A stretch of 64,000 nucleotides of DNA from Heliocidaris erythrogramma (GCA_025617745.1 CM046863.1:2666001-2730000); one strand, 5' to 3'. Positions 21,061-33,545 are shown, counted from the stretch's first letter. The notes: a model not told the origin generated them from the sequence alone. Numbers and translations are program-made.

Positions 21061-21340
21061 TCATAAGATGAAGTCCGACGTAAAGTTGACTACCGATCTG
21101 CGGTCCTTTGGTATGAATCAACACTTCCTTGGAAGAAAAAATCCTTCAGTATACTGATAATTTGTTCGTCAGGTCCAAATAAAATGGCGTCTGGTTGTAT
21201 ATACCATCCACCGTCAAACTACCACGACTACAGCGCACTTGCCGGTGTGGCAGCGTAGGCTGTCCTGCAGCGTTGCACGTCCTCGAGGCCCGATGCTGCG
21301 GATTTTTGACATGCGGATTGGGTGAGTGATCCTATCCTCC
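21061..21340 (+). other. Conserved block with ATG and GTGAGT (unit 1)
   Basis: Non-repetitive sequence almost identical in the three units (26520-26800, 46436-46720). It has an ATG in good context (aaaATGGCG, near 21184), 24 codons and a stop, then GTGAGT at about 21323. It looks like a former exon end, but no protein family is recognisable. Confidence 0.3.
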
Positions 21341-21993
21341 TTCTAAGCGTATTGTGACGTCATCTCGTTGTTGATGCTTTGTGTTCTAGTTGAGTAGGAG
21401 AAGAGGGAAAAGGGAGTGTTTGCCTTCAATCCTTTACGATAATCCCCCCCCCCCCCCGACTTGATTGTGAAGGATTAACTCATTATTCATTTATTGATTA
21501 AAATGATTTACAAGTTTCCCCTAAAATATAATCAAAATGATATCACAAATGAATCATAAATCACTTATCTTGTAACAAGGGTGTATAACGCTTAGCAGTA
21601 AATCCAATGGTGAAAATGACATTGGTGCCCCCCCCCCCCCAATATTGCCCAGGAAATAAAAGTGAAAGGGGGAAAAACAAAAATGAAAAAAATTGGGAAA
21701 CAGGAGAAAGAGGAGAGAATAGGGAAAGAAAATCACCCCAAAATAAAGGAAAAGGAGGGTGTTTGTTACCCAGGAATGAACTTTCTCTAACAGTTATTGT
21801 TAGAGAATTAAAATCGTTGATTATAATGAGTTTTTAATGCTAGTTACGTGTAGGCTTAAATGTTAGGACCATGACCGCGATATGCGGTCCAAAATCTGAA
21901 AATCGAATTAAAGAAATCCAACGATTTGGTCCGTACAGACGTGACCAACGGTAGGACAGAAGAGGCTGCTACACCGCCACTGTTTTGCCTATG

Positions 21994-23655
21994 GTCAATT
22001 CCAGCGTAACGGACATGACATTCAGACAGTTTTTTGTAATTCAAAACATCACACAATAGAATTGGCAGTCTCCAAACAATTTTTATTGAGTTTATCAGAC
22101 ACATTTGACTATCAGGGATATACTCATGAAATGTCACATCATTTTATTGAACGGTTGTGGAGAAAATGCACTCGTTGTGAGCGTAACGGACATGACACAA
22201 AATGGACAAGGCTTTTTAACCTACTTTTTATTATGAAAATTCCTGTGAGTTTTGGGATAGAATGAACCTGGTTTGGGTATTAATTAAAACTTAAAGTCAT
22301 GCTGTAATCATAAATTCATGTTTGAGATTAGTTTTACATTGCATTCTTTTTTTATAGCTCAGAATGTAGCGTAACGGACATGACGCATTGAGCGTAACGG
22401 ACATGACAGTTTTGTCCACTTTTTTTGAGCGGACATATTTGTTTTATTACGAGATATGGCAGATATTTTATTGTTCATATAGTAAGGTTGAAAGATAGGG
22501 ACACACATCATAACTGGTATTCTGTACTATCTCATATATTTCTGTAATTTTAGAAGGGTTGGTTTTTCAATGTTTACACAAGATATAAAAAATAAAGCAA
22601 ACTTGCTTCTGCACCAGCTAGCTACAATTTATGATACATTTTAGTTAATACTACCCTCCATACCAAAACAGAACAAATTATTAGTTGATGCTATGGTGTT
22701 TTCTCCTTTATAGGCTAATATTTCTCAGATAGTATTAATATGCTAGCGTAACGGACATGACACCCTTGTGAAGTGAACCATATCTTCACTTCTTTCTTTC
22801 AAAAAAACATTTGGCATAAAAAAGACAAAACTAACAGCTCAGTACTACTACCAAATGTTAAATAGTAACACATCTAAGTTTTTTTTGCAGGTTTTAGTGA
22901 TCTAACAACTATACTACAATGCATGGAATATAATGCTTAGAGTACCACAACAACATACAACAAAGTAGAGCACGTCTCAAGCTTTGAGGCAAAGAAAACT
23001 TAATGAACCAGACCTGAAACATCCCACTATCCTCAAGCAATTGAAAATAATAATCAATCTATAAATGGAGCCCACAATGTGGTTTCTGCCACTTGTCGTA
23101 TATAAAGTGTCATGTCCGTTACGCCATTTGCTTGAAAACTGACAGTGGTAAGGAAAAATGGTTGCTACACATGTAAGGGGATTTAGTTCTAACATAGAAA
23201 CTGAATTTACAGTAACCAAATACAAATTTCCTGTTGGCTATGAAAACTTTAAGTGAAAAACGTAACGGACATGACACTTCTAATGATAAAGAAATCACAC
23301 AATTTTGAGGATCAATGCCTCGAAAATTGATGAATGATATAAAAATTCATTGTGATTTTCTGTTGATATGTACACTGAACTACTGTTTAAAAGTTGAAGG
23401 AGACCTCCAGTAGATTTTAGGCCTTCATTAGAGACAGGAAGAATAAACTCTTCAAAAATAGCCACATTTTTGTGTTATTGCGATACATCATATTAGATTT
23501 TCACTGGTGGAAAAAAATACGAAAATTTGTCAGTTTAATGATTTGTCTATTGGAAAATGAACATTTATACATTACTTTTCAAGAATATTTGAGAGTTTAA
23601 GTGCAATTGCAAACTTCATTTTTTTACTAAAGTGAACATTTTTCATGGAATTGCC
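21994..23655. mobile_element. 1662-bp element with seven copies of GCGTAACGGACATGACA
   Basis: The empty site in units 2 and 3 reads tttgCCTATGtcaaaa. Here CCTATG is duplicated (21988-21993 and 23656-23661) around the insertion. The ends are short imperfect inverted repeats: GTCAATTCCA and rc GGCAATTCCA. The 17-mer occurs at 22004, 22181, 22369, 22392, 22746 and 23260 (the last with A for the first G), and inverted at 23108. No protein is encoded. A 6-bp duplication excludes Tc1, Harbinger, hAT and piggyBac; I cannot place it. The repeated 17-mer is probably a binding site for the mobilising protein. Confidence 0.85.
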
Positions 23656-23865
23656 CCTATGTCAAAAGTCAAATGGGATTTTCCTCGCACGCATGTACAG
23701 CGTGATTAATGGCAGCATGCACAAGCTCGGCCAAGTGGGGGAAATTATGTATCAGGGTAACATAACGCAGAAGTATTAACGTAAGATAGGTACCGCTGCT
23801 CTTTGTGAATAATTAAGGGATCATGCCACATGAAGTACTCGTGTTACTCATCAGGCGAATTGTGG

Positions 23866-23880
23866 GGGGGGGGGGGGGGT
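23866..23880. repeat. Poly-G tract
   Basis: One of many pure G or C runs of 12-25 bases in the array (also 20426-20447, 24183-24201, 28034-28053, 47620-47635). Confidence 0.8.
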
Positions 23881-24924
23881 TGGAGGGGTGACTCTCTAGG
23901 ATTTTATAATTATGCAAAATACAAAAGTAACAACACAGATGTACCTTGTTGCAATTGAGTTATCTAATAAAGTATTATTTATTGTCTGATAAAGAGCCTT
24001 GTCAAAGGGCATCGAATTGAATGAAGAAGGTAGCAGAATTAAGGTCGGGATATGGGGATTCAGTATTTGATTTCTCGGATCACAATCCTTCACTAAAGTT
24101 TATAAGGAGAAGGTAGGAATGAGGGCGGATAGGTGTAAGAGTCGGAGGAGAGGCGGTGGCCTCGGGGTTGGAGTGAGGTACTCCCCCCCCCCCCCCCCCC
24201 CGTTATCTCTCTCTCTCTCTTGTCCTATCGTTTTATAGATGATCTTTCTCTATGTTTTGTCTCACTTTCTCTCTTTTATCTCCATTTCTTGCTATTTTTT
24301 TCTCCTTATGATAATTATATTCATCTGTCTCTCGATATGTCACTATTTCTCTGATTCTGTTTCAAAGTTTGTGTAATTATGGGATGTTTATTATCTTTCT
24401 CTCTCTCTCTTTTAATTATATAACAATGACTTGCTAATTCTTCCATGTTCTCTCTCTCCTTCTCTCTCTCTCTATTAATCTGCCTTTCCATCTGTCTTTC
24501 TCTATCCTCTCTTTTTTATGTTTTATTATTTTTTTCTTTGTCGGTACTGATAGTCTGCATATGACTATATAACTATTATGTTTTTTATATTATGTTTTTC
24601 TCACATTTCCTTTTTAAAAAGTTTTATCCGGTGTATTTATTATGCACTAAAGCTAACTTTCAACTATAGGCCTACTGATCAAAGTTTCTTTTTATTGACA
24701 CTTTTGGGAGGAGCCAAGATTGACTGTACCTTTTTTCAAATAATAATTTACCTAGCTACCCCTGGATTTATACAGCTATACACTGTATTAACCTGTGTAC
24801 CTGGTATACCTGCAGTCTCTTGATAGGTAACACATTTGTGCAGCTTATTTCACTATTATAGTATTTATTCAAAGCACGTATGTCTCTCTGCAAAATGAAA
24901 AATCAACAAACTTGAATCTTGAAC

Positions 24925-27900
24925 GGCTCCAACTGGGTCGATACGGTTTTAATCCCCCATGGACCCTGTTCGAAATCCGGCCGTGTGTGACTGTAGCATT
25001 ATTGACGCGTAGACTTCAGATCGATGCATTATCGTGAAATAAGTCACCCCTCATTTACTCAGTACAGTGTCGGTTTATTGTGTGCAACGCTATTATGGTG
25101 CCTTCGAAAATTCTCTGATTTGGTCCGTACCGACAAGACCAAGTCAGAGGCTGCTACACCGCATATCAAACGTCAAAGTAATGTCACATTCCTAGCACGC
25201 ATGCACAGCGTGATTTATGGCAGCAGCGCTAGCTCGGCCTAGTGGGGAAAGCATATCACGGTAACGTGAGTACATGTATTGCCAAACGAGAGAAACCGTT
25301 GCCCTTTGTGCATACAGCGGGCATAACTGTGAATAATAAAGGGATCATGCCACATGAAGTATTAGCGTCACTCATCAGGTGAATTGCGGGGGGATCGACT
25401 CTCACAGATTTTGATGCAAAATACATAAGCGACAAAAGAGATGGACGAGTTATCATATAAAGTATTCTTATTGTCTGGTAAGAGCAATGCAAAGGGCGTG
25501 GAATTTATTTTAAAGGTTACTTAGACATATTAAGATAGAAAGGTCGGCATGTGGGGATTCAGTATTTGATTTTTCGGATCGATACTCCAGTTTATAAGGA
25601 GAATGTATGGGTGAGGGCTAATTGGAGTAAGAGGCGGAGGAGAGGCGGTGGCCTTGGGGTTGGAGTGAGGTACTCCCTCCCCCCTTATATATATATAATC
25701 TCGTCTTATATACATATCTCGTCTTATCGTTTTAGAGATCATCTTTCCCTATGGTTTATCTTACTTATTTCTCTTATCTCCATTTCTTGCTATTTTCTTT
25801 CTCCTTGATTATAATTATATTCATCTGTCTCTCTTTATCTCTCCCTCTCTTCAATTGTCGTTGTATATATCATCCTTTCTTCATCTTTGTCCCACTTTCT
25901 CTCTTTTTTCTCCTTTATTATATTCCTCCGTCTCTCTGTATGTCATACTTTGTCTTTACGATTAACAAGTTTTCTATAAAATATCAAATGATATCACAAA
26001 TGAATCATATATCATTTATTTTGTAACAAGGGTGTATAACACTTAGCAGTAAATCCAATGGTGAAAATGACAGTGGTGTCCACACCTCCCCCCCCCCCCC
26101 CCCCAATATGCCCCCAGAAATAAATTTCTGATTCTGTTTCAAAGTTTGTCACGGTAATTATGGGATGTTATATGTAGTTTCCCTAATTTTTCACTCTCGC
26201 TCTCTCTATCATTTCACCCCTCCTCCCCCCCCCCCCACTTCTCTCTCGCTCTTACTCTATTTCATTCTTCTTTTTTTCTGTTTCTCTTTATTTAACCGAA
26301 ATTGCTCTCCTTCTCGCCGCTCATCATGAACCTATTTCATTCTCCCTCTCCCTTCTCACCCCACCCCTCTAATCTTTTTTCTTCTCTCTCTCTCTCTCTC
26401 TGTATCTCTCTCTGTCAAACACACATATACACACCCACACACACACCCAACATTTTTCATACCCTTTCGAAACAAAACATATTTCACTAAATACACCCAA
26501 GTCGCTTTTCTAACCTTCATAAGATGAAGTCCGACGTAAAGTTGACTACCGATCTGCGGTCCTTTGGTATGAATCAACACTTCCTTGGAAGAAAAAATCC
26601 TTCAGTATACTGATAATTTGTGCGTCAGGTCCAAATAAAATGGCGTCTGGTTGTATATACCATCCACCGTCAAACTACCACGACTACAGCGCACTTGCCG
26701 GTGTGGCAGCGTAGGCTGTCCTGCAGCGTTGCACGTCCTCGAGGCCCGATGCTGCGGATTTTTGACATGCGGATTGGGTGAGTGATCCTATCCTCCTTCT
26801 AAGCGTATTGTGACGTAATCTCGTTGTTGATGCTTTGTGTTCTAGTTGAGTAGGAGAAGAGGGAAAAGGGAGTGTTTGCCTTCAATCCTTTACGATAATC
26901 CCCCCCCCCCCCCCGACTTGATTGTGAAGGATTAACTCATTATTCATTTATTGATTTAAATGATTTACAAGTTTCCCCTAAAATATAATCAAAATGATAT
27001 CACAAATGAATCATAAATCACTTATCTTGTAACAAGGGTGTATAACGCTTAGCAGTAAATCCAATGGTGAACATGACATTGGTGCCCCCCCCCCCCCCAA
27101 TATGGCCAAGGAAATAAAAGTGAAAGGGGGAAAAACAAAAATGAAAAAAATTGGGAAACAGGAGAAAGAGGAGAGAATAGGGAAAGAAAATCACCCCAAA
27201 ATAAAGGAAAAGGAGTGTGTTTGTTACCCAGGAATGAACTTTCTCTAACAGTTATTGTTAGAGAATTAAAATCGTTGATTATAATGAGTTTTTAATGCTA
27301 GTTACGTGTAGGCTTAAATGTTAGGACCATGACCGCGATATGCGGTCCAAAATCTGAAAGCAGAAGCTTATCCGCTAGTGAAATGAGTCCTAGTGACCCA
27401 GTCGTCGAATTAAAGAAATCCACCGATTTGGTCCGTACAGACGTGACCAACGGTAGGACAGAAGAGGCTGCTACACCGCCACTGCTTTGCCTATGTCAAA
27501 AGTCAAATGGGATTTTCCTCGCACGCATGTACAGCGTGATTAATGGCAGCATGCACAAGCTCGGCCATGTGGGGGAAATTATGTATCAGGGTAACATAAC
27601 GCAGAAGTATTAACGTAAGATAGGTACCGCTGCTCTTTGTGAATAATTAAGGGATCATGCCACATGAAGTACTCGTGTTACTCATTAGGCGAATTGTGGG
27701 GGGGTTAGTCACTTCTGGGGGGGGGGGGGTTGGAGGGGTGACTCTCTAGGATTTTATAATTATGCAAAATACAAAAGTAACAACACAGATGTACCTTGTT
27801 GCAATTGAGTTATCTAATAAAGTATTATTTATTGTCTGATAAAGAGCCATGTCAAAGGGCATCGAATTGAATGAAGAAGGTAGCAGAATTAAGGTCGGGA

Positions 27901-28489
27901 TATGGGGATTCAGTATTTGATTTCTCGGATCACAATCCTTCACTAAAGTTTATAAGGAGAAGGTAGGAATGAGGGCGGATAGGTGTAAGAGTCGGAGGAG
28001 AGGCGGTGTCCTCGGGGTTGGAGTGAGGTACTCCCCCCCCCCCCCCCCCCCCCGTTATCTCTCTCTCTCTCTTGTCCTATCGTTTTATAGATGATCTTTC
28101 TCTATGTTTTGTCTCACTTTCTCTCTTTTATCTCCATTTCTTGCTATTTTTTTCTCCTTATGATAATTATATTCATCTGTCTCTCGATATGTCACTATTT
28201 CTCTGATTCTGTTTCAAAGTTTGTGTAATTATGGGATGTTTATTATCTCTCTCTCTCTCTCTTTTAATTATATAACAATGACTTGCTAATTCTTCCATGT
28301 TCTCTCTCTCTCTCTCTCTCTCTATTAATCTGCCTTTCCATCTGTCTTTCTCTATCCTCTCTTTTTTATGTTTTATTATTTTTTTCTTTGTCGGTACTGA
28401 TAGTCTGCATATGACTATATAACTATTATGTTTTTTATATTATGTTTTTCTCACATTTCCTTTTTAAAAAGTTTTATCCGGTGTATTTA
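24925..28489. repeat. Tandem array, unit 2 (main part)
   Basis: Matches unit 1 from about 19269 to 24639, without the 1662-bp and 186-bp insertions. The Harbinger-type start is reduced to its last 75 bp. At 28488-28489 (TA) it is broken by the 15.85-kb insertion, and its trailing segment resumes at 44340. Confidence 0.85.
26520..26800 (+). other. Conserved block with ATG and GTGAGT (unit 2)
   Basis: Nearly base-for-base copy of 21061-21340. Differences are a few substitutions, with the ATG and its frame unchanged. Confidence 0.3.
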
Positions 28490-28504
28490 CTCTCTTAATT
28501 CGTA

Positions 28505-28670
28505 AGATTGAAAATGTCGATCTATCAAGCGATTGAAAATATTTTCAATCTAATAGATTGAAGATAGATCGAAAAGACACATGGAATCGCTGCCTAGCGA
28601 CAATTAGATTCTGGATCTGTAATTGATTGAAAACAGTTTCAATCTATTGAAAACGTTAACCAATCAAACT
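28505..28670. repeat. Left subterminal AATCTA cluster
   Basis: Repeated CAATCTA / TAGATTG and GATTGAAAA motifs in both orientations, several forming small hairpins (ttttcaatctaatagattga). Counterpart of 44050-44330. Confidence 0.75.
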
Positions 28671-28759
28671 GCAGAACATTATCACGTGACTTGAAATTCC
28701 CGCCGCAAACTTTCCACCAATGCTGCACTGAATTAAGTTAGACGCGATCGACGACAGAC

Positions 28760-28853
28760 ATGGACCATGACGATGACAGCTAATCTGAAAGCCGTTATAT
28801 AGAGCGGGAATTCCCGACTGGTATTGGTAACGATATCCTTCAGCTGATTGGAG
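28760..28853 (+). pseudogene. Decayed gene of the large element, exon 1
   Basis: ATG at 28760 begins an acidic start, meets a TAA at 28781-28783, and continues in the same frame as SESRYIEREFPTGIGNDILQ to a consensus donor (GTGAGTA at 28854). The exon ends with one base of a codon, which fits the phase of the next recognised exon at 33399 (together giving Asp). A single premature stop suggests moderate age. Confidence 0.5.
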
Positions 28854-28861
28854 GTGAGTAT

Positions 28862-29457
28862 TTTCTACATCTGTAAATATACATTAGTCCTTTTAACTTT
28901 TGATGGAATTAATACTTGCCAATTGGTCATAAAATACCAGCACAAATCTTGGTTATTAGGCCTACCTAAACTAAACGCTAGGAACTACCGTACCGATACA
29001 CACTAACGTAATACGGTAGGCCTACACGTTAACGCAGCGGACCCCTTACAATCACTTCGCATATGGGGAGCCCGATCTCTTGTCTGCGCCCCTAAGATTT
29101 GACCAGAAATTTAACTAGAATTTCTTTAATATTCAACCAATGCTTGATTTCATTCTTTTCCTGATATTCTAAAGAGTAATTGTGTCAAAATTCTATTTTC
29201 ACAAAAAACTGCAGCCGTGTCAGTTTGACAGTTTGACCAGACCCCTTGAAGAGCAATGCCAAGCCCAAGCAATGGCAATACTTAAAAAATAGTGCCCATG
29301 TGATGTCTGTGACTGTGCACTCATTCATCTTACCTAGCCTACCTAGGGATACATAGGGAAGATACTGAACGCAGGCACTACGCCTCTATATTCAGTTCCA
29401 AGTTCTTTTTCCTCTTCAAGATGGCTGGATCGTTTCCTGGTGCATTCGTAATCGTAC
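28862..29457. other. Intron, no feature seen
   Basis: Intronic by the gene model; no frame or repeat family recognised. Confidence 0.35.
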
Positions 29458-29460
29458 TTA

Positions 29461-29999
29461 TGCCTAGTTTACATTTGCTACGGTCATCGTACGATGGATT
29501 AGTCTACGATTTTCCTTGCGATTTGGGGGACATCGTAGGTGGCTACGGGCTACGATTTTTATGTTTACATTATTTACGGTCATCTGCGATTTCATGTACT
29601 GGGCATCGTAGAGGGGCCAAAGACAAAGCCGTACAGAGGCTGTATGGAGATCGTACAGAGATTGTACGGAGGTCGTAGGGAGATCGTGCGATTTCTGCAC
29701 GATGCTTTTTTGCTCCCCTGTTGAAAAAAAATCGTACGCTCTCTGCATGATCAGCGCAAGGCCTCCGCACAATGACCCTGCAGTGATCGTACGATGCCAC
29801 CTACGAAGTACAATGTTTTTAAGGCTGCAATCCTACGATTTTGAAAAAAACTATATACAAACTCCGCACTAAACAAAATCGTAGAGGCTACGGAGACCGT
29901 GAATCGTCGTATGCCACCCCAGGGAGATCTTGCGATTAGAGGGATACGATCAGTTTACGGTCACCCTACGATGATCGTAGACCAAATGTAAATGGGGCA
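29461..29999. mobile_element. 539-bp Harbinger-type MITE, TTA-flanked
   Basis: TTA at 29458-29460 and 30000-30002. Imperfect inverted ends TGCCTAGTTTACATTTG and rc TGCCCCATTTACATTTG. The interior is dominated by repeated ATCGTACGA/TACGATC words. No coding capacity; the short frames here are by-products of the repeats. Confidence 0.75.
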
Positions 30000-30002
30000 T
30001 TA

Positions 30003-30464
30003 ATCATTTAATGGGCTCATTTTTCCAGCACCTATCCAAAGCTACTTCAAAACTGTGCACACTTGGGGCAGTAATGGTGTCGTTGAAAAGATTATTCCAT
30101 GGTTTATGTATTCGTACATAGAAAGAATTTTTGTGAGTTTTGGTCCTAGGAATAAACAATTTGTTACTATGTCCTCTTGTCTGATCTCTGGATTGTAATT
30201 CAAGATTAATGGTTACATCAGAATCGTATTTATAAAAAAATCTTTAGGCCCTATACGCTGTTCGGGAGTTTTGACTAGAAAGACGACATTTTGAGGCCTG
30301 TGCCTGGCAAAAGATGTCTGAAACAAGACCTTTTTTATATATCTTAAATCTTTTTAAAATGAATATCAGTCGCTGTAGATCTAATAAAGATGAAAAGATT
30401 GTGTTCGTAATTGTGAGTTTTCTGAATCAGGTAGGCCTAGGGCCTACTCGGTCTCTAGCAAATT
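30003..30464. other. Intron, possible old LINE remnant
   Basis: No intact frame. Around 30040-30200, words such as ccatggtttatgtattcgtac and aattcaagattaatggttac recall a LINE C-terminal region on the minus strand, too weak to annotate. Confidence 0.25.
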
Positions 30465-30828
30465 CTGGGACAGATCCAGGAGTTTGTGTGTGTGTGGGAG
30501 GGGGGGGGGGGGGGGGGGGGACAAATCTCCCAAAACTTTCTGACGAGCGAAAAAAGCTGTTATTAGTTTGTTTGGTTTTTTTTGGGGGGGGGGGGTCTAG
30601 GTTAAGGCCTACATTTCCTCCAAAATTCTCTGACAAGCAAAAAAAAAGGTTATCACATTTTGGGGGTCTACTTTTCATCCTCACACAAGCAAAAAATGGG
30701 TCTGCAGATGATTCGGCTCTGGACAGCCTGAAAAGGGGGGGGGGGGGCACTGCCGATTCAGCCCCCCTCTGGCTTCAAAAGAGGGGCGTGGCCGATTCGC
30801 CCCCCCCCCCTCCCTGGATCCGCCCCTG
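30465..30828. mobile_element. 364-bp hAT-type MITE (CAGGGGCGGATCCAGG family)
   Basis: The right end is, reversed, CAGGGGCGGATCCAGG. The left end is its diverged counterpart (CTGGGACAGATCCAGG). These ends are widespread in animal hAT MITEs. Several G and C runs and repeated 'tctgacaagcgaaaaaa' units lie inside. An 8-bp target duplication is not clear. Confidence 0.7.
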
Positions 30829-31498
30829 AATTTAAGAAAATTAAATCTTGCTTAGGCCTAGACTAGAAAATGTACTTTTTTTATTACTGCAACTGCAACA
30901 GTGAATGTTTGACATAGTCCCACATAGGCATGGACCTACATTTATATTACATGTACATGTAGATCTATGTAGATTCGAACATTTTTACCACTCATACTCA
31001 TACATAGGCCCATGCCTATCATTAGCCTGACCAGACGCCGTGCGAAGCATGTCGTCTGACAGACGACGATACGCTTACGCGGAAAACCTTGGCCTAGGGT
31101 TAGTTTTTAGTCATTAATGGTCATTTTCAGAGGGAAATGTGGTATGTACTCACATGAATTCCAGCGTCTGTTATTTTTTGCGATGTAATACTACGTCCAA
31201 TTTTGTTCATTTATTAGAATTTGGTTGATGCATGTAGCCTACCTAGCTTAGAAAGTCAACCAGTGTGTGTTGGCAGACTTGGCACACAGTGTCGTACCAT
31301 CAAGCTAGCAGGCCTCGCTGTTGGCCACTAAAACCCAGAATTAAGCTGAAAGTAAGTGCACACGTAAATGCCATGGCTACTGCACATTACTTCCCATTTT
31401 GTTGTCATGTTAACATTCCTTAAAAATTTTGGTGGAAGAGGGTCTTCTCTTTGAGTTTATATTGCCAATTTATGAGTAAAGTTACATGTAAGTGTATT
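30829..31498. other. Intron, no feature seen
   Basis: No convincing frame; AT-rich unique sequence. Confidence 0.35.
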
Positions 31499-33116
31499 TG
31501 AAGAGCTTACTTGCAAAAGGCCCTAAATCCATTTTTTATCATATTGCACTTTTTTATATGCCTTAATAGAGATTCACCATGTGCATCAAACTGGCTATAT
31601 TTCAACTTCTAAAAGTTTCAGGAAGTTTGTTAAAAAATGAGATGAAAATTATGTTTTCTTTCAAAAGGCCCTAAATCCAAAACACTTTTCTTGCAAAAAG
31701 CCCTATATCCATTCATCTATCCTGCATCCTGATTGGCTAAGAGAATAGCTTTTTGGCATGAATGACCAATCACGCGCCTCCACACAACACCCAACCATCT
31801 ATCCAGAGACTCTGTGTGAGAATCCTTCCAGCTTTTTGACATTTTTTATGGGAATTAAATACACAAAATTCCTTAGTTTATCAAGATCTTGAAAATTACT
31901 ACAACAATGGAGCTTGCAGATATAACCAACAATCCCAGAAAAAAAGAAAGAAAAATGAAATGAAATGAAATCTTATTGGATGTACATGAGTAGGTGATAT
32001 GAGGATGGTGTGATATTGAAAAAGGTTCAGCAGGTGCTGTTAACTCTAATGACATGAATAATACAGCCATGACAAAGATGATGGTGATGATGCTACTGTT
32101 AGTGATGGTGATGTTGATGATGACAGTGATAAATGTGATGATGGTAGAAATGGTGATAGAGATAATGATAATAGTGGTGGCAATGATAATGGCGATAAAG
32201 GTATTTACGATCTCCATAATGACGATGATGATGGTGATGGTTATGATGGTGATGATAATGGCAATAATGATGATAACAACAATGATGTTGGTTATGATGA
32301 TGTTGATGCTGATTTCATTCATGTGTATGATGGTGTGATGCTGAATGTTCTGATGATGGTAATGGCGTGATGACAATGGCAATTATACGGGTGATAATGA
32401 TGGTATTGGTTGCGTGATGTGATGTTGATTATGATGATGCATTCTACTCTGGATACAGTAGATATTGTTTTTATTTTGAGCAAATCTGCTTTATTAAGGG
32501 CAGATAATGACTGGCTACTGTCAGTAGACAATACAAATTATGTTTGGAATCGACTTAAAAATGTTGCTATATCAGGCAAGGTTTATCCGAGCAAAGCAAA
32601 TTTTTTATGCAGTTATCTAGAACAAGTCTGCTTTATTTTTAAGGTCAGATGATGATTTTCGATAAGTCACCCCAATTATCTTTCGAAGTTTAAATTTTGA
32701 TTGATTTTATAATGTTGCTATATCAGGCAAGGTTTATTATAACCCATTGAACATAGGCAGGTGGAGCAGCACAATAGGTTAGGTGAACAAGGGCGGTGGA
32801 TTTTGGGTTCATTAGAAAGATTTTTAATGCGTAAATTACTATTATCATTCAAGACTTTTCTTGCAAAAGGCCCTAAATCCCACTTTTCTTGCAAAAGGCC
32901 CTAAATCCAAAAAAATAATAAATATAAAAAATCATATAAAATATTTGACGGCCGCAAGATTTTTAAAAGTGTGATTATTGTTACTTGTGGTGATGTCTCT
33001 TAAACATACATGAAGATCTTCTTAAATGAAATCATAGAACTGTGTGAAACAAAAAATCTCAATTTACTAAGAAGTAGGTAAAGTGGATTTAGGGCCTTTT
33101 GCAAGAAAACTCTTCA
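31499..33116. mobile_element. 1618-bp element with six copies of TTGCAAAAGGCCCTAAATCC
   Basis: The ends are inverted repeats of about 33 bp that include TTGCAAAAGGCCCTAAATCC (31511-31530 forward, 33085-33104 reversed). The same 20-mer recurs inside at 31660, 31691, 32861 and 32889, the last two in tandem. A GAT-rich microsatellite fills the middle, followed by a duplicated segment (32565 and 32710). No protein. No target duplication could be fixed, so the superfamily is open. The architecture parallels 21994-23655. Confidence 0.65.
32040..32420. repeat. GAT/GATGGT microsatellite
   Basis: A long imperfect array of GATGAT, GGTGAT and AATGAT words. It yields spurious open frames on both strands. 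Confidence 0.9.
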
Positions 33117-33398
33117 TTTTAAGGCGAAATCAAAATGTGAAATTGAAACAGTCACTTCTTGTAAGAAAAATGTGCATGTATGGGCAAAATAGTTTACAGC
33201 AAATGCCCATATTTGGTCATGCTGCAAAAAGAATGCCCTCTCAGACTTTGCTCACATTACAAATATGCTTTATTTTTCCAGTCTTTCCAAAGTCAATTGG
33301 CTTAATCCTCTTCTCTCATTTTCAAATGATTTTGATCTTCCTTCATACTTAATACTTTATGTCATTCAAATAGATAAATAATTGAATTTTTCCCTCAG
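33117..33398. other. Intron, no feature seen
   Basis: No repeat or frame recognised apart from the acceptor tract (tttttccctcag) at its end. Confidence 0.35.
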
Positions 33399-33545
33399 AT
33401 CAACCTGGAATTGGACTCATGCACAGGGAGCAGCAGGACAATCTCATTTCCAAATGGCCCTTGATCAGAGAGGCAATGTTGAAAATTCGGGCGAAGGAGT
33501 ACCCTGCGATCCAAGACCTCATCACGACCTTTGAGGGTGGAAATG
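33399..33545 (+). pseudogene. Decayed gene of the large element, internal exon 2
   Basis: Bounded by a good acceptor (tttttccctcag, to 33398) and donor (GTAAGT, 33546). Open throughout: QPGIGLMHREQQDNLI, SKWPLIREAMLKIRA, KEYPAIQDLITTFEGGN. In-phase with exon 1. The WP-x-hydrophobic and EYPAIxD patterns recall the helical region of a lineage-expanded family of uncharacterised (SAMD3-like) animal proteins; this is a weak memory-based link. Confidence 0.5.

Larger units (their letters stand above)
18876..24924. repeat. Tandem array, unit 1
   Basis: First of three large direct repeats. In order: the Harbinger-type MITE; a block with atgcattatcgtgaaataag... (19350-19620); a GGCGGAGGAGAGGCGG block near 19959; polypyrimidine DNA with poly-C runs (20000-20780); a unique-looking block (21061-21340); then a second, diverged version of the same modules (21850-24600) and a trailing segment (24640-24920). 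Units 2 and 3 match closely. Unit 1 alone contains insertions at 20783-20968 and 21994-23655. No gene is recognisable. The short frames shared by the units (for example 19877 and 25551) are low-complexity. Confidence 0.8.

Noticed and set aside
22004-23276. CRISPR-like array (repeated 17-mer)
   Set aside because: Spacing is irregular (about 6 to 340 bp), one copy is inverted, and the host is an animal; it lies within a defined transposon.
30314-30829. A 171-codon frame with Gly/Pro runs
   Set aside because: It crosses poly-G runs and the hAT-type MITE; there is no family match and strand symmetry shows it is composition-driven.
31873-32382. A 169-codon minus-strand frame and its plus-strand partner
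   Set aside because: Both are translations of a GAT-rich microsatellite (Ile/Thr or Met/Val runs) and have no domain.
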